From Calliopum simillimum (taxonomy: Eukaryota; Arthropoda; Insecta; Diptera; Lauxaniidae): a stretch of 64,000 nucleotides of DNA. The number at the start of each line of letters is the position of its first letter. Position 1 is the stretch's first letter. A program made the position numbers and the translations under genes. The DNA lies in the NCBI GenBank assembly GCA_951812925.1, contig OX638368.1:27467187-27531186 (forward strand), written 5' to 3'. This document shows, in pieces, positions 25,554 through 37,500 of the stretch. The notes beneath the pieces were generated by a model. It worked only from the letters and a program-made list of their open reading frames with translations. It did no database searches and was not told where the DNA came from.

Positions 25554-28500
25554 TCACAGTTTTGTTACTTCAACATCGGGCTCTTCATCTTTGCTACCAA
25601 GGCAGGGGAAGTAATGCCATGGTTCACCTTTACCGAACTCTTCGCCCTCGGCAAGTGTATCGGGGAGTTTGCTAGAAAGAAAATAAACAGAAAATAAAGT
25701 AAAAATTGAAAGGTTTCGATGCTAGGTATTTCAAAAACAGCACACTTAAAAGGTGTGAAGTGTCTTCAGATATGTAGCCAGTATCACATTTGAGCTTGGT
25801 TAACGAGCTTGAGGGCTCTAAAGATTTGATTCAAAGTAACGCATTTATGCCAATAAGTCAAATTTTTAAAGTTCTTTAGCTCATTAACCAGATTTTATTG
25901 TAAAAACATTTTTGATCTAGTTCGGTCGAGGACATTTTTATGTATAACATAATAAAATATTACTAATATTGGGAACATCAAAAAACCCCAATTAACATAA
26001 TTTCCCGGAAAAATTGCGTGGACCCATTTTGATATACAGTGTTAGGCGCATGAACTGTTACCAACTTGACACCGATACATCTGGCAAACCGATAAAGACA
26101 GCTATGTCAAATTCATACCAGTGACAGCTCATTATATTGTTTACAAGCCGCCAAAAGCATTTGCGTCTAAGTTTTATAAGTTTTCCGAAATGGATTTTAA
26201 ACGTTATAGTGTGATTGCATTATATTTGGCTGGAAAATCACAACCAACTATTTGTTCGTGAGCTCAAACATCTCAAAGTGAATAAAATGTTTGTGTATCG
26301 TGCCATAACTCGTTATAATGGTACTGGTAGCGTTGCCAAACGCTATGGTGGTGGACCCAAAAAAAAGTGCAACATCGCTTGAAATGGTGCGGAAAGTGAA
26401 GGCTCGATTTGAACGAAGTCCACGTCGCACAATGGGAGGGTTTGTATGGAACGGCGGTCATATATAGTAATAATAGAGCTAGGCTATTGAAATTTGGTAC
26501 AAATGTTTTTTTACATTAAAATAATAAAAATCTGTGAATATAAACAAAATCCGCCGACGGACACGCCTACCTTCCATACAAAGTTGGGGCGTGGTCCGAT
26601 TTTTTTTTCAAAATGGGTATCAATTTTCAATAACTTAGCCCCGCTAATTTCAAAAATGTTAAAAATTTTGCGCTATCTTTTATAGTTTTCAAGTTATGAG
26701 GAATAAACGAAAATCTACTTTATAAAAACTAGATTTGGTTTGTTTGTGTATTTGTCCCTTATTAACTCGGAAACTAAGTAACCGATTTTAAAGAGGTTTT
26801 TATATTATGCTAGTACAAAAAAAGGCTAAGCTATATACTAAAAAAATGGGCGGTGCCACGCCCCTAAAAAAATTGACTAATCATATCAGCGAAACTCTTT
26901 GACGCAGATAAATGAGATTTGGTAAATGTGTAAAAGTCATCAGAACAAATAATGTTCACTGGACAAGTGGGCGGTACCACGCCTTCAAAAAAAAAATTCA
27001 TCATATTTCTGAAAATATTTGTCGCAGATAGATATTATTTGGTACATATGAAAAGACCATCAGAACAAATAATCCGCACTAGAAAAATGGGCAGTGCCAC
27101 GCCTACCAAAAAATTAACTTATCAATATCTCCGAAAATCTTTCATGCAGATTGATGATGTTTAGCAAATGTGTTAATGATATTATGACAAATAATGTCCG
27201 CTAAAAAAGTAGGCGTTTTCACGCCCTTTAAACATTTTATTTATTATTTGCATAAAAACTATCAGAAAAAATATTCCGCACTAGAAACTTTTTCATTGCA
27301 ATTCTTTTGGCTCAAATTGGCGATCAAATCAAAAAAAGAGGACACAATCAAGTCGAAACTAATGTATACAATAATAGAAAATGGAAAATATTAAGTTATT
27401 TCATTGTTTTAAATTTATTTTAATCAGTTTTTTCATTTAATTGCAACAGCTCTTGAGCTTCTGGTGATAACTCTTTATATTTTTTATCACGTTTTACTCG
27501 GATTTGGCTAATAATCGGATCAGAAGAGATCAGCATGTAATGCAAAACGTCTTCGTTGTTTGCTACTCTAGAGCACAATCTGCTGTTGTGTAACCTAGAG
27601 CTTTTAAAAATTTTGTTTGATGCTTCCTGAGCTTCTTCGGAAAGACTAATAATTGGTATTTGAAGAGCTTGTATGATTTCGCTTCCGTGAATTAAAACTT
27701 TATGCACAGAAGGGGGCATATTATACCAATTATAATGTTTTTTGTATACCTTTCAATATGCTCTTGGCTTATTTTAAGAAAGGGTGAGTCCCAAGGGGGA
27801 TTAAAAGGAGGAAACATACCCCTTACCTGTCACCCTTCTCTTAAAATTTTTTTTTTTTTGGAATTTAAGAAGACTGTAAGCTTAAAATTGATAAATATAT
27901 TGTAAAACGTTGCAGAATGTAAAGAAATAAAAATACTTTTTTTTCTCAAAAACTGCTACAGGAAAAAATTCATAGAAAAAAAAGTTCTCAAAAAAAGCAG
28001 TAGGGACTTTGCATATCGATTAAGCATACTTGGCCACATATTATATTGAAAAATAATGAAAATCAGAAAATGTATTTTTTTTTTTTTTAATGTCAAAGTT
28101 TGTAAAATTTATCGATTTTGGCTTTTTGAGCTTAAATTTTCGAAAAATCACCATAATTCACCTATCATACATAAAAACTCAAACAAATGTTTTTTTAAAA
28201 GCTTAATGCTTGTACTTCATGACAAAATGCTATCTTGATATATTTCGATGCAAACGAATTAAAAATAGCGTTCCAAAAAAGTCAACTTATTTTGTCCAGT
28301 CAAAAACCACAATATGAAAATGTTTATAAAAAAAAAAGTTCTCAAAAAAAGCAGTAGGGACTTTGCATTTCGATTAAGCATACTTGGCCACATATTATAT
28401 TAAAAAATAATGAAAATCAGAAAATGTATTTTTTTTTTTTTTAATGTCAAAGTTTGCAATTTTTCCATTTTTACCATTTTTTTTTAAAAATTTGAAAAAT

Positions 28501-31500
28501 CACTATAATTCACATAAAATCGGCAAAAGAAAAAAAATATATTTTTAACAAAGTAAAAACAATATACTTTCTAACGATATGCTACATTAGTGGATCGGGC
28601 TTAAAACAAATTAACTAGAGCGCTTATCCAGCAGTTCCTAATTTTAAAAGTTCTGTAGAGCATTTTTTCTGTTTAAAGTCCAACTTTGGGCTCACTGTGT
28701 TGCTAAACCGAAACAAAATTTTAAACTTTTATAGTTTTTTTTTCCGTCCCTAAGTATTATCTGATGATTGGCGTAAAAATTTTTTAAATCCATAGCACTT
28801 TCAAATTTTACCTATTTATGGCCACAATCTCCCATTGTGCGTCGTAGTGGTAATCAAATGGCCAAAGAACTGAAAATATCCCAGCGAAGCATCAGACGCA
28901 TATTGCAAAATGTGCGCAAGATAAAGCCTTACATGTTCCAAAAGGCACACGATCTTACACCAAAGCAAAAAAAAAGTTAGACTCGAAAGAGCAAAGGAGT
29001 TGTTACGCTTGCACGAACGTGGCCAATTTCCTAACAATGTGTTCTCTGATGAGAGAAATTTCTCGATCTCAAAATTATCGCGTTTACTTGAACGAATGCT
29101 CCTACAAGAATTCGAGCCTACAAACAGCCATCCGCAGTAATTTCCCATCTCAAGTAATGGTATGGGCAGCTGTGACCGCCGATGGATGCTCTCCAATCGT
29201 TTTTATGGAGTTTGGTGTCAAAGTCAATGCGATAAATTATCGAAAAAATATGTTGGAAGCTTCTTTGGAGTCGTGGGCACGCAAACATTTCGATCGCAGA
29301 CCATGGACATTCCAACAAGACTCAGCACCATCTCATAAAGCTCGTGTGAACCAAGAATGGTTAAAAAACCACGTTCCACACTTCATTTCGTCTACACAAT
29401 GGCTCTCGAATTTGCCAGACGCAAATCTGATGCACTATTCTATCTGAGCCATCTTAGAGAGCATGGTAAGGATATAACTCGAATTTCGAAAAATGGAACT
29501 AAGAAAAGTTGTTCAGAATAATTCCAGTCCACCCTTTATATTGCATATGCCTTTGTCTTCCATTATTTGAACAGATACTTAATTAGATTAGGCAAAAGCT
29601 AAAATCTAGGTACCGGCCATCCGTGATTTTAAGACAGTATCAGGATAATTAAATTATTTCCTTCGTATCACTTTTAGTTCTTCACTGTGAAGCTGAGACT
29701 TAATAAATCTCAAATACAATTGGAACCGATTGGCCTCAATTTGACATTGATATACTCGATATTTTTTCGATGCGCAGTTAATTTTAAACTTCCTAAGATA
29801 TTATTTTCCTTAAAATTCATATAAAATTTCTACTTACACATTCATAGTCTCCGGCAACAGCAAACAAAGCGCAGCGCCTATCAACATAATGACACTGATG
29901 AAAATCGATGGCAGCGGCTTAAAGTAGGTACCCAAAAATATCACATAGGCACTAAGGAAATTAAATGCATAGCCAACAACATGAACATTAGCAACACCCT
30001 GTCCACGCACTGAAGTTGGTATAATTTCAGCAGCATATTGCGCCTCAGCATCATAGGCAACTATGCTACCATAGCGACCCAGGGCAACCATAATGGCAAG
30101 AAATACAGCGTTCGTCTCATGATCCAGAAAAGCAATCATGAAACCGGTAACCGCAGTGATAAGGCCACCTACAAACAATGAGCTACAAGCCATGCCCTTA
30201 CGTCCGATATAGCGTTGTATACAGATTATGGTAAGACCCGCTGGTATATAAGTTAGCGAAGTAATGGAGAAAAGCGTAAAAGGTGAAGTACCCAAACCTT
30301 CCATGTTGCGGCCGGTTATATCAAAAGCCAACGTGATGATCATACTATAAGAGAAATGGTTTAGAATAATGCACGAAATTCAAAGATTTAAATCAAAAAA
30401 TACCTCTTAATCATCAAAATTATTGTGAATTTACGTAAACGTGGCGTCTTGAACATGCCCAGAAATGTATCACCTGTATCTGTTTTCGCACGCTGTTCAT
30501 CCAAAATTTTTTTACGATAATGCGTCTCAAAGTCTTCATAGGCTTTATCCTCCACAACGCGTCCATTTATTTTGGCAACATGTTTAAGGCATTTAACTGC
30601 ACCATCAATTTTACCTTTTGTAATCAGCCATTGTGCACTTTCGCATAGAAATAATGGATAGATGAGTACACCCAATATGGGCAATGATGCCAAGAGCAGA
30701 TATTGACGCCATGAACCCATCCATATGGCAAGCCATGGCGCGCTGAAGGTGCCAAAAGTGTAGAAGAATATTTGTACGATATTGAGACCAAAAGTGCGCT
30801 TATTCGGGCTGAGATACTCGAAAACTATGCGGGATTGAGATGTTGAGAATGTTATAAGTAATAGAAAGCAGGGAATAAAGCATAGTACTCACCTAAGATA
30901 TAGGCCATGTAGAAATTTGTGTCTGTTGATAGCCCCGCTATGAAACGACTGGCAGCAAAAGCTGGCAGCGTGCGTATGAATGATGTTATAAAATCACCAA
31001 AACCGCCAGTGAGTGAGGAAAGTATCAGTGCCGGCAGACGTCCGATTTTATCGGCCAAAAAACCAAAAAGTATGGTACCAAATACGGAGCCAATGAAGAA
31101 TAACGATTGTCCAACGGCCGATTTGTAGGCTTTGTCACAGACCCAGTTGAGCTGTAAGAATAAAAACATACTTAATATACAATATATAGATATTTAGATC
31201 TTAGACTTTCTCTAGTTAATAGGGTTTCGAATGGATTGAATTACATCGCATCGGAGTGTTACCATACACACGGAGAGAAATGAGTTTCATAATTTTAACT
31301 ACACTCGAGTAGTAAAGTTAAATAAAAGTAACTAACACTAAATTTAAACATAAATAAACATGCGTATGAACTATTTGCTAGTTTCGTAAAGTAATATTTA
31401 CAAATAAAACAAAGAGAAATAATAAAGCATTATTTACTCTAAATTGCCTAAATTTTCCTATACGTAGAGCAAATTATGCTTTCAGCCAGAAAAATGTATA

Positions 31501-34500
31501 ACCATTTTTACTTTATAATTCTAGTAAAAATATTTAGGTTTGGACAGATATTTGCTTAATAAACAATTTTTATATTTATGTACATCTTCTTCTTATAGGT
31601 TAGTGCTAAAGAGGAAAAATTTCAAGCGCTTCTGAACCAAGCACTTCAAAAGCGCTTTTCCCCATATAATTTTAGAAGCCCTTACGCAATGATTTTTTGT
31701 AATGCTAAAGTAAGAACAGCATGGGTTCAAACCCAGCACGGGTGATTTTATTTTTATTTTTTTTTTGCTTTATTTATTTTTTTTTATTAAAATATTTTTT
31801 AATTCAACATTTTTTTATTTCACTTTTCTATTTTCTTTTTTCATATTTATTTACTTTTGTTTTATTGAATTGAAACTGATTATACAGTAATTCTTTGTAA
31901 GGCTGTAGGAAGCATTCGAATGTCAAATTCTGTTTGTAGCAATCTAACGAGTTTGTAAACATAAGTGAGTATAATGGGGGTTATCGTGAATAAATATTCC
32001 CGGGAAATTTTTCTCACACTACAATGGAGAATATACGGCAGTCTGAGAAAAACTCTACGGGAATATTTGTTCACGATAACCCCCAATATCACACGGACGG
32101 TCTTGGATACAAATCCTGGTGCTGCCATTTTTATACCCTACACCCAGGGTATATTCACTTTGTCCTTCCGTTTGTAACGCAGAGAAGGAGGCGTGGCAGA
32201 TATAGAACAGTATATATATTCTTGATCAGCGTCACCTCCTGAGTCGATATAGCTATGTCCGTTTGTCTGGCTGGCTGGGTGGCTGGCTGGGTGGCTGGCT
32301 GGGTGGCTGTGTGTTGAAATACACTTTTTAGGAAAACTGAGCAAGATAATTTAATGAAATTTGGTACACTGCCTCCGTCGTCAAAGATAGCTTGGGGGAT
32401 TGAAAATGAGTAAAATCGGTCAACGGACACGCCTCCCGCCCATACAAAAAATATATTCAAAATGCAATTTTAGGTGTATTTCTTCACGACAATGCAACCG
32501 TAAATACTAAAAATTGTAAGCGCAAGCTCTGAGAAAAAACTGAACGAATTCGGAAAAGAGGGCGTGGCACCTCCCATATAATCAAAAGCTTTAAAACGCT
32601 ATACTGAAAGAGTTTTTTGAGATATTCAAACCAAATTCGACTCAGACACTAAGAATCATAAATAAAAGCTCTCAACAACAAATTGGGTGAAATCGGACAA
32701 GGGGGCGTGGTACCTCCCATATAAGCAAAAGTTTTAAAATGCTATACTGAAAGAGTTTTTTGAAATAATCCAACCAAACTTCACTCAAATACTAAAGACT
32801 ATAAATGCACGCTCTAAGCTAAAACTAGACGAACTCGTACAAGAGGGCGTGGCACCTCCTATGTAAGCAAAAGCTGAAAACGTTTTTCACTCAGACACTA
32901 AAAACTATAAATGCAAGCTCTGGACAAAAACTGGGTGAACTCGGACAAGAGAGCGTAGCACCTCCCATAAGAGCAAAATTTTAAAAATACTGCAGTGTAG
33001 GGTATTTAATGTTTGGCCAGGCCAAATTTTACACCCTTACTAGTTTTTTTATATTATTGAAAGAACGCTTTTGTCGCATTACAAATAAGCGCTTCAAAAG
33101 GCTTTTTTACGTAAGGCTGCAGTCAGCTTAAGCGGGTTTACATCCTAGGAAATGCAATGTTAAAAAGAAAGAATAGTTCTTACGGAGTGGAGGCGCTCAT
33201 TTGTAAAAAAGGTGTATTTCAGAAGGATTTTTGAAGCACTTCTTCTCCCCTTGGGTGGTTGTAGAGGTCAGACATGATAGTAATTTTAAGTTAAAATAAT
33301 ATTTTTCTTTCTATCAAAAGGATGGACCCTGGTTCGAATCCTAGTGCAATCAGTTCGTTTTTTTCTTTGTTTGAACATTACAGTTAGGTAAATATCTGAA
33401 AATATATAAACATTTTTACTTTATAATTCTAGTAAAAAAATATTTATGTTTGCTTAATATACAAATTTTATACCTGTTCATCATATAGGTCAGTGGTATA
33501 GAGGTTTAACAAGTTTGTTATTGTAATTGTAAGTAAAAATAATGTTTCCTTCTATCACACGGACGGACCCCGGTTCGAAACCTAGTGCTGCCGGGTCGTT
33601 TTTTTTTATTTTTTTATTGTTTGAACTTACTGTAAGGTAAATATCAAAAAAAAAAAAAAAATATATAAATATCTTTACTTAACAATTCTGGTATTTATAT
33701 TTGCACAGACATTTGCTTAATATACAAATTTTATACCCCATCATCATATAGGTCAGTGGTGTATAGGCTTAACAAGTTTGTAATTGTATTTTTCTATCTA
33801 TCAAACGAAAGGACCCCAGTTTGAAAATCCTAATGCGGTCTTTGAACTTACTATAAAGTTCACTTATATTTTTAAAAAAAATTACAATACTGTAAGGTTT
33901 TTTAAAAATTCTGATTTTAGTAAAACAGTAGGGTACAATTTATTTAATTGAGGAGTTGTCACTATATTGACTTGAAATTCTAGCAAAGTTTACTAGAAAT
34001 AAAATAGAACGAACTAATTTTTTTCTCCGTGTAGGTAACATTGAGTTCGTTTTTCGAAAAATGTGAGCCTCGGATGTTTTGGTTTGAATTTTCGTATATA
34101 TTTTTTTGAACGAAAAACTAAAAATGGATTTTCGAAGTATCCAGATAGTCCTCAACCTCAAAAAATCACAACAAACTTTTACAACATAACACAGCGAGCC
34201 AGGAATCAAAATACAAGGTGGAGCAATAGTAATGTCATAATATAAATGTACCATAATTTTTTCAAATGACATGAAATAACATTGTGCTTTTACATTTCTC
34301 TTGAGGAAAGATAGAAAATTACATAGTTAACAAAAGACTAACCAATTTGAAGTCAGATGATTAATGTTTTCAGATAATCTTAACATAAGAACCGAGCTCG
34401 ACTTTTTTATGTGCAACAAAATGGCAACCAATTCACTCTACACCATTATTTTTGATTCATATTATTTTTAAAGTATTGAAAAAACACTTTTGTTTTGAAT

Positions 34501-37500
34501 TCGCTAAAGCTTCAACGATATTTTTTTTTCTACAAATCTTTATTAAACTTCCATTAATAGCTTATCTGCATTTATACTTGAACTCAGATGAAACTTTATG
34601 CTAATGTTATTGGCTACAGTTTCCTTGAGATTTGTGAAGGTTCATAAATCTTCTTGTTAATTGAAAGAGTTCATTTTACAGGCACACCTGCTAGACTTAG
34701 TTTTTATTTTTTCTAATTTATGAAATCAAAAACATATTTTCAATATAACAATCATGAGATTTTTTTCCAGTAGGTACTTAATCTTTTAAAAAACAGCCTT
34801 AACAATATATTTTGGCCAAGACTGCGGCCAAAAGTGCATTCATAATTATGGCAAAAAAAATTGCATGCATTGAAATTGTATTGGCGGTTAACTGATGGGA
34901 ACCAGAAATGTATGATTATGCGCAAAAAGCTCACAAAAATAGATTGCATTTATTGTATTTTCATGAAAAAAACAAAAACCTTGAGTTGATTACATTGTTT
35001 ATGTTAGGGTTCATTAAGAACATAATTTTTTACCTTATATTATGATATTGCTAAATCGTAGTGCGCAAAAAATATATTGGATTATTTTCCATTGTTTGAT
35101 CTTAATTGTCTGAAAAGTGAATTTAAAATATTTTTTCTTAATTATTTGAAAAAGATTCTTTGAATCATTTAAAAATGAACTAAATAAATGGTGAGCGGAA
35201 GGTGTGGCACTTATTCTACAAGTAAATACATAAAACTGCTATATATAGAGATTACATAGGACCATTATGATTTTGAGTCGTGGGGTTTCTGAGTTGGTTT
35301 CGGATAATCAGGGTCTACTGAATACAAAAAAATACCAGGTTTACCAAATTCACTCTATCTTTCAAGAAATTCGTGGGGCTTCTCAGTTAGTTTTGGATAA
35401 TCAGGGTCTACTGAATACAAAAATAATATCAGATTTGTCAAATTCACTGTATCTTTCAAGAAATTCGTGGGGTTTCTTAGTTGGTTTCGGATAATCAGAG
35501 TCTACTGAATACAACAATAATACCAGATTCGTCAAATTCACTCTATCTTTCAAGAAATTCTTGGGGTTTCTTAGTTGGTTTCGGATAATCAGGGTCTACT
35601 GAATACAAAAAAATACCAGGTTTACCAAATTCACTCTATCTTTCAAGAAATTCGTGGGGCTTCTCAGTTAGTTTTGGATAATCAGGGTCTACTGAATACA
35701 AAAATAATACCAGATTTGTCAAATTCACTCTATCTTTCAAGTAATTCGTGGGGTTTCTTAGTTGGGTTCAGATATTCAGGGTCTACTGAATACAAAAATA
35801 ATACCAGATTTGCCAAATTCACTCTATCTTCAAGAAATTTTTGCTTAAATGTGTAAAAATCTCTTTTTTGGGGCTTCTTTGAAGTTATATCATGTTTGGA
35901 AATGCAAACAAAGACAGACAATTTGGGAGACGTATTGCATTCTTAGGTATATGGTAAGGGAATAGTGTCGGGTGTGGGCATCTTTTCATATGCGACTCAT
36001 ATCTTTTAACCAAATGTATACTATGCAGACATAGAAATATCAATGGAAAGCTAGAGACCTTAGCTGACGACTGGTGAAGAAAGTAAATTGATTTCGTCAG
36101 TTGGTCAGTTGGAAAAATTATATCAAAAAAATAGTGAAGTGATCATTTTTGACAAAAAAAAAAAAAAAAAAAAAATGTTTAGGGTCGGTTGTGGGCACCC
36201 TTAGAAAATCGGCTAAGAATATAAAAATATGAAGTTAAACGCAATCAAATGGAGAAAAAAGCAAAACTAATTTATTTTGGAAGCATTGACTTACACAAAT
36301 TTAATAAATTCTGCTCAACGGCTTCAACAAAATCAGCGACAGTGAAAACGTCTGGCTCGAATGTCATCATGCCTGTTGCCCCGAAACCAGACTTGATTGT
36401 CGTTGGCGTCAATGCCAGAACTGGAAACAAAATACCGAGATTTTTTACAAAGTGGTATTCCACCTTACTACCCACACTTAATGAAAACAACTTTTTTTCT
36501 GCAATATCTTTAAAGTGCCTATTGGTTCTTTCTTTTCCACTAAAAATGCGTAAAAAGCGACAAGAATACAATTTAAATTTGTTATGTTGACAACCACGAC
36601 GATATTTCAGTAAATCACATGCATTAAATAAAAAAAAAGCGGGGTGCCCACAACCGACCCCATTGGGTGCCCACAACCGACTGTGACAGCCACTGTGAAA
36701 AGCAATAAGCAAATTTTGCTGTGTGATTATTTTGGTTGGAAATTGTAATAATTTTACTGCATGAAAATAGATTGCATTCAGCTTTTTGATTGATTCACTT
36801 CGATTTATCGCACTTGGAAAATTATTGAAAAAAACTTTTGTGTTTACTTTCCCTTATTCAAAAATTGTTTTCTACTCAGCACAAATCAAATGCGTCTGTT
36901 TGCTACGGTATATGCACAAAAACTTCGTGCTGTCATAACACGCGCTTAACATTTGTCAGAACAACCGTATTTGTTTTCTGTCAAAAGTTACGGGGTAGGG
37001 GTGCCCACACCCAACCCATGCCCGCATGCGTCACTATTCCTCTACATGTTGTTATTATCAAGTAAGTCACCTAAGAACTTAAACGTATTTTGGTTTTTAA
37101 AGAGAACGCGGTGCCTCACCAATTAGGCTATTCACAAGGACAAACTCCTCTGTCCAAGAACGCTATATGTATAGATAGATCATAAAGCTTACTAGCGCCG
37201 TCTGTTGTGAAAATTTGCTAATTGTTTTTAAGTTGGTAACACACTCTGGTTTTGAGACATGCTACGCTAGCTACAATTAATAGCCGAAACATATGCAATC
37301 AATTTGCATGTTGACACGTGTTTGCGTCTGTTTGACTGTTTAATTAGTTCAATATAAATTTATCATATTTCAATTAAAAAGCTCGTTGGTACTTTCATTA
37401 GGACTATACAAGCAAAAAACAGTCAATAAACTATTTAACTTCATAGATATTAAATATTGTTTGGCGCCGCGCCGCGCCGCACAGTGTTTTAATGAGATTC

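Larger units (their letters stand above)
26428..28839 (-). mobile_element. Transib-type DNA transposon, non-autonomous
   Basis: A 2412-bp insertion inside the DD37D element. Its ends are perfect inverted repeats CACAATGGGAG/CTCCCATTGTG, fitting the Transib heptamer-like CACWATG terminus. It is flanked by CGTCG on both sides (26423-26427 and 28840-28844), fitting the 5-bp CG-rich Transib target duplication. Removing the element and one CGTCG copy restores the reading frame of the host transposase. Inside, the minus strand at 27719-27420 encodes a Transib-like transposase C-terminus. About 0.9 kb near the left end is a 'cacgcc' tandem repeat, and the right half holds a 354-bp-spaced direct repeat. 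Most of the transposase is missing. Confidence 0.88.
26190..29457 (+). pseudogene. DD37D transposase pseudogene, interrupted
   Basis: Segments on both sides of the 26428-28839 insertion form one transposase of Tc1/mariner type. The first Asp is in VFSDER (about 29040) in one frame. WTFQQDSAPSHKA carries the second Asp. The third position reads DANLMHYS, where the sister copy at 48.9 kb has DANPMDYS, so the catalytic Asp is replaced by His. Counting residues from the second Asp to this site gives 37, the spacing reported for the maT/DD37D group. Additional frameshifts and an early stop before the end confirm it is non-functional. Confidence 0.8.
26037..29477 (+). mobile_element. DD37D Tc1/mariner element, split by Transib insertion
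   Basis: The left end starts after a TA at 26035-26036 with CAGTGTTAGGCGCATGAAC, matching the ends of the complete copy at 48810-49762. The first transposase part (about 26190-26427) contains an N-terminal region beginning MDFKRYSVIALYLAGKS and a VYRAITRYNGTGSVAKRYGG block. The frame then resumes at 28845 after a 2.4 kb insertion. The right end is missing: similarity stops near 29477 without an inverted terminus. The plus-strand orientation is opposite to that of host gene B, in whose intron 5 it sits. It is a dead copy. Confidence 0.85.

Noticed and set aside
33331..33582. tRNA genes suggested by GGTTCGAAnCC
   Set aside because: The A-box to B-box distance is too long and no acceptor stem or cloverleaf forms; called SINE-like instead.
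35267..35856. Repetitive 75-93 aa frames
   Set aside because: Open only because the 93/94-bp unit lacks stops; no signal peptide or domain, and located in an intron.
36249..36712. A host gene on either strand
   Set aside because: The minus frame lies mainly inside a TIR-bounded element and resembles a pogo-type transposase segment; the plus frame is its shadow.
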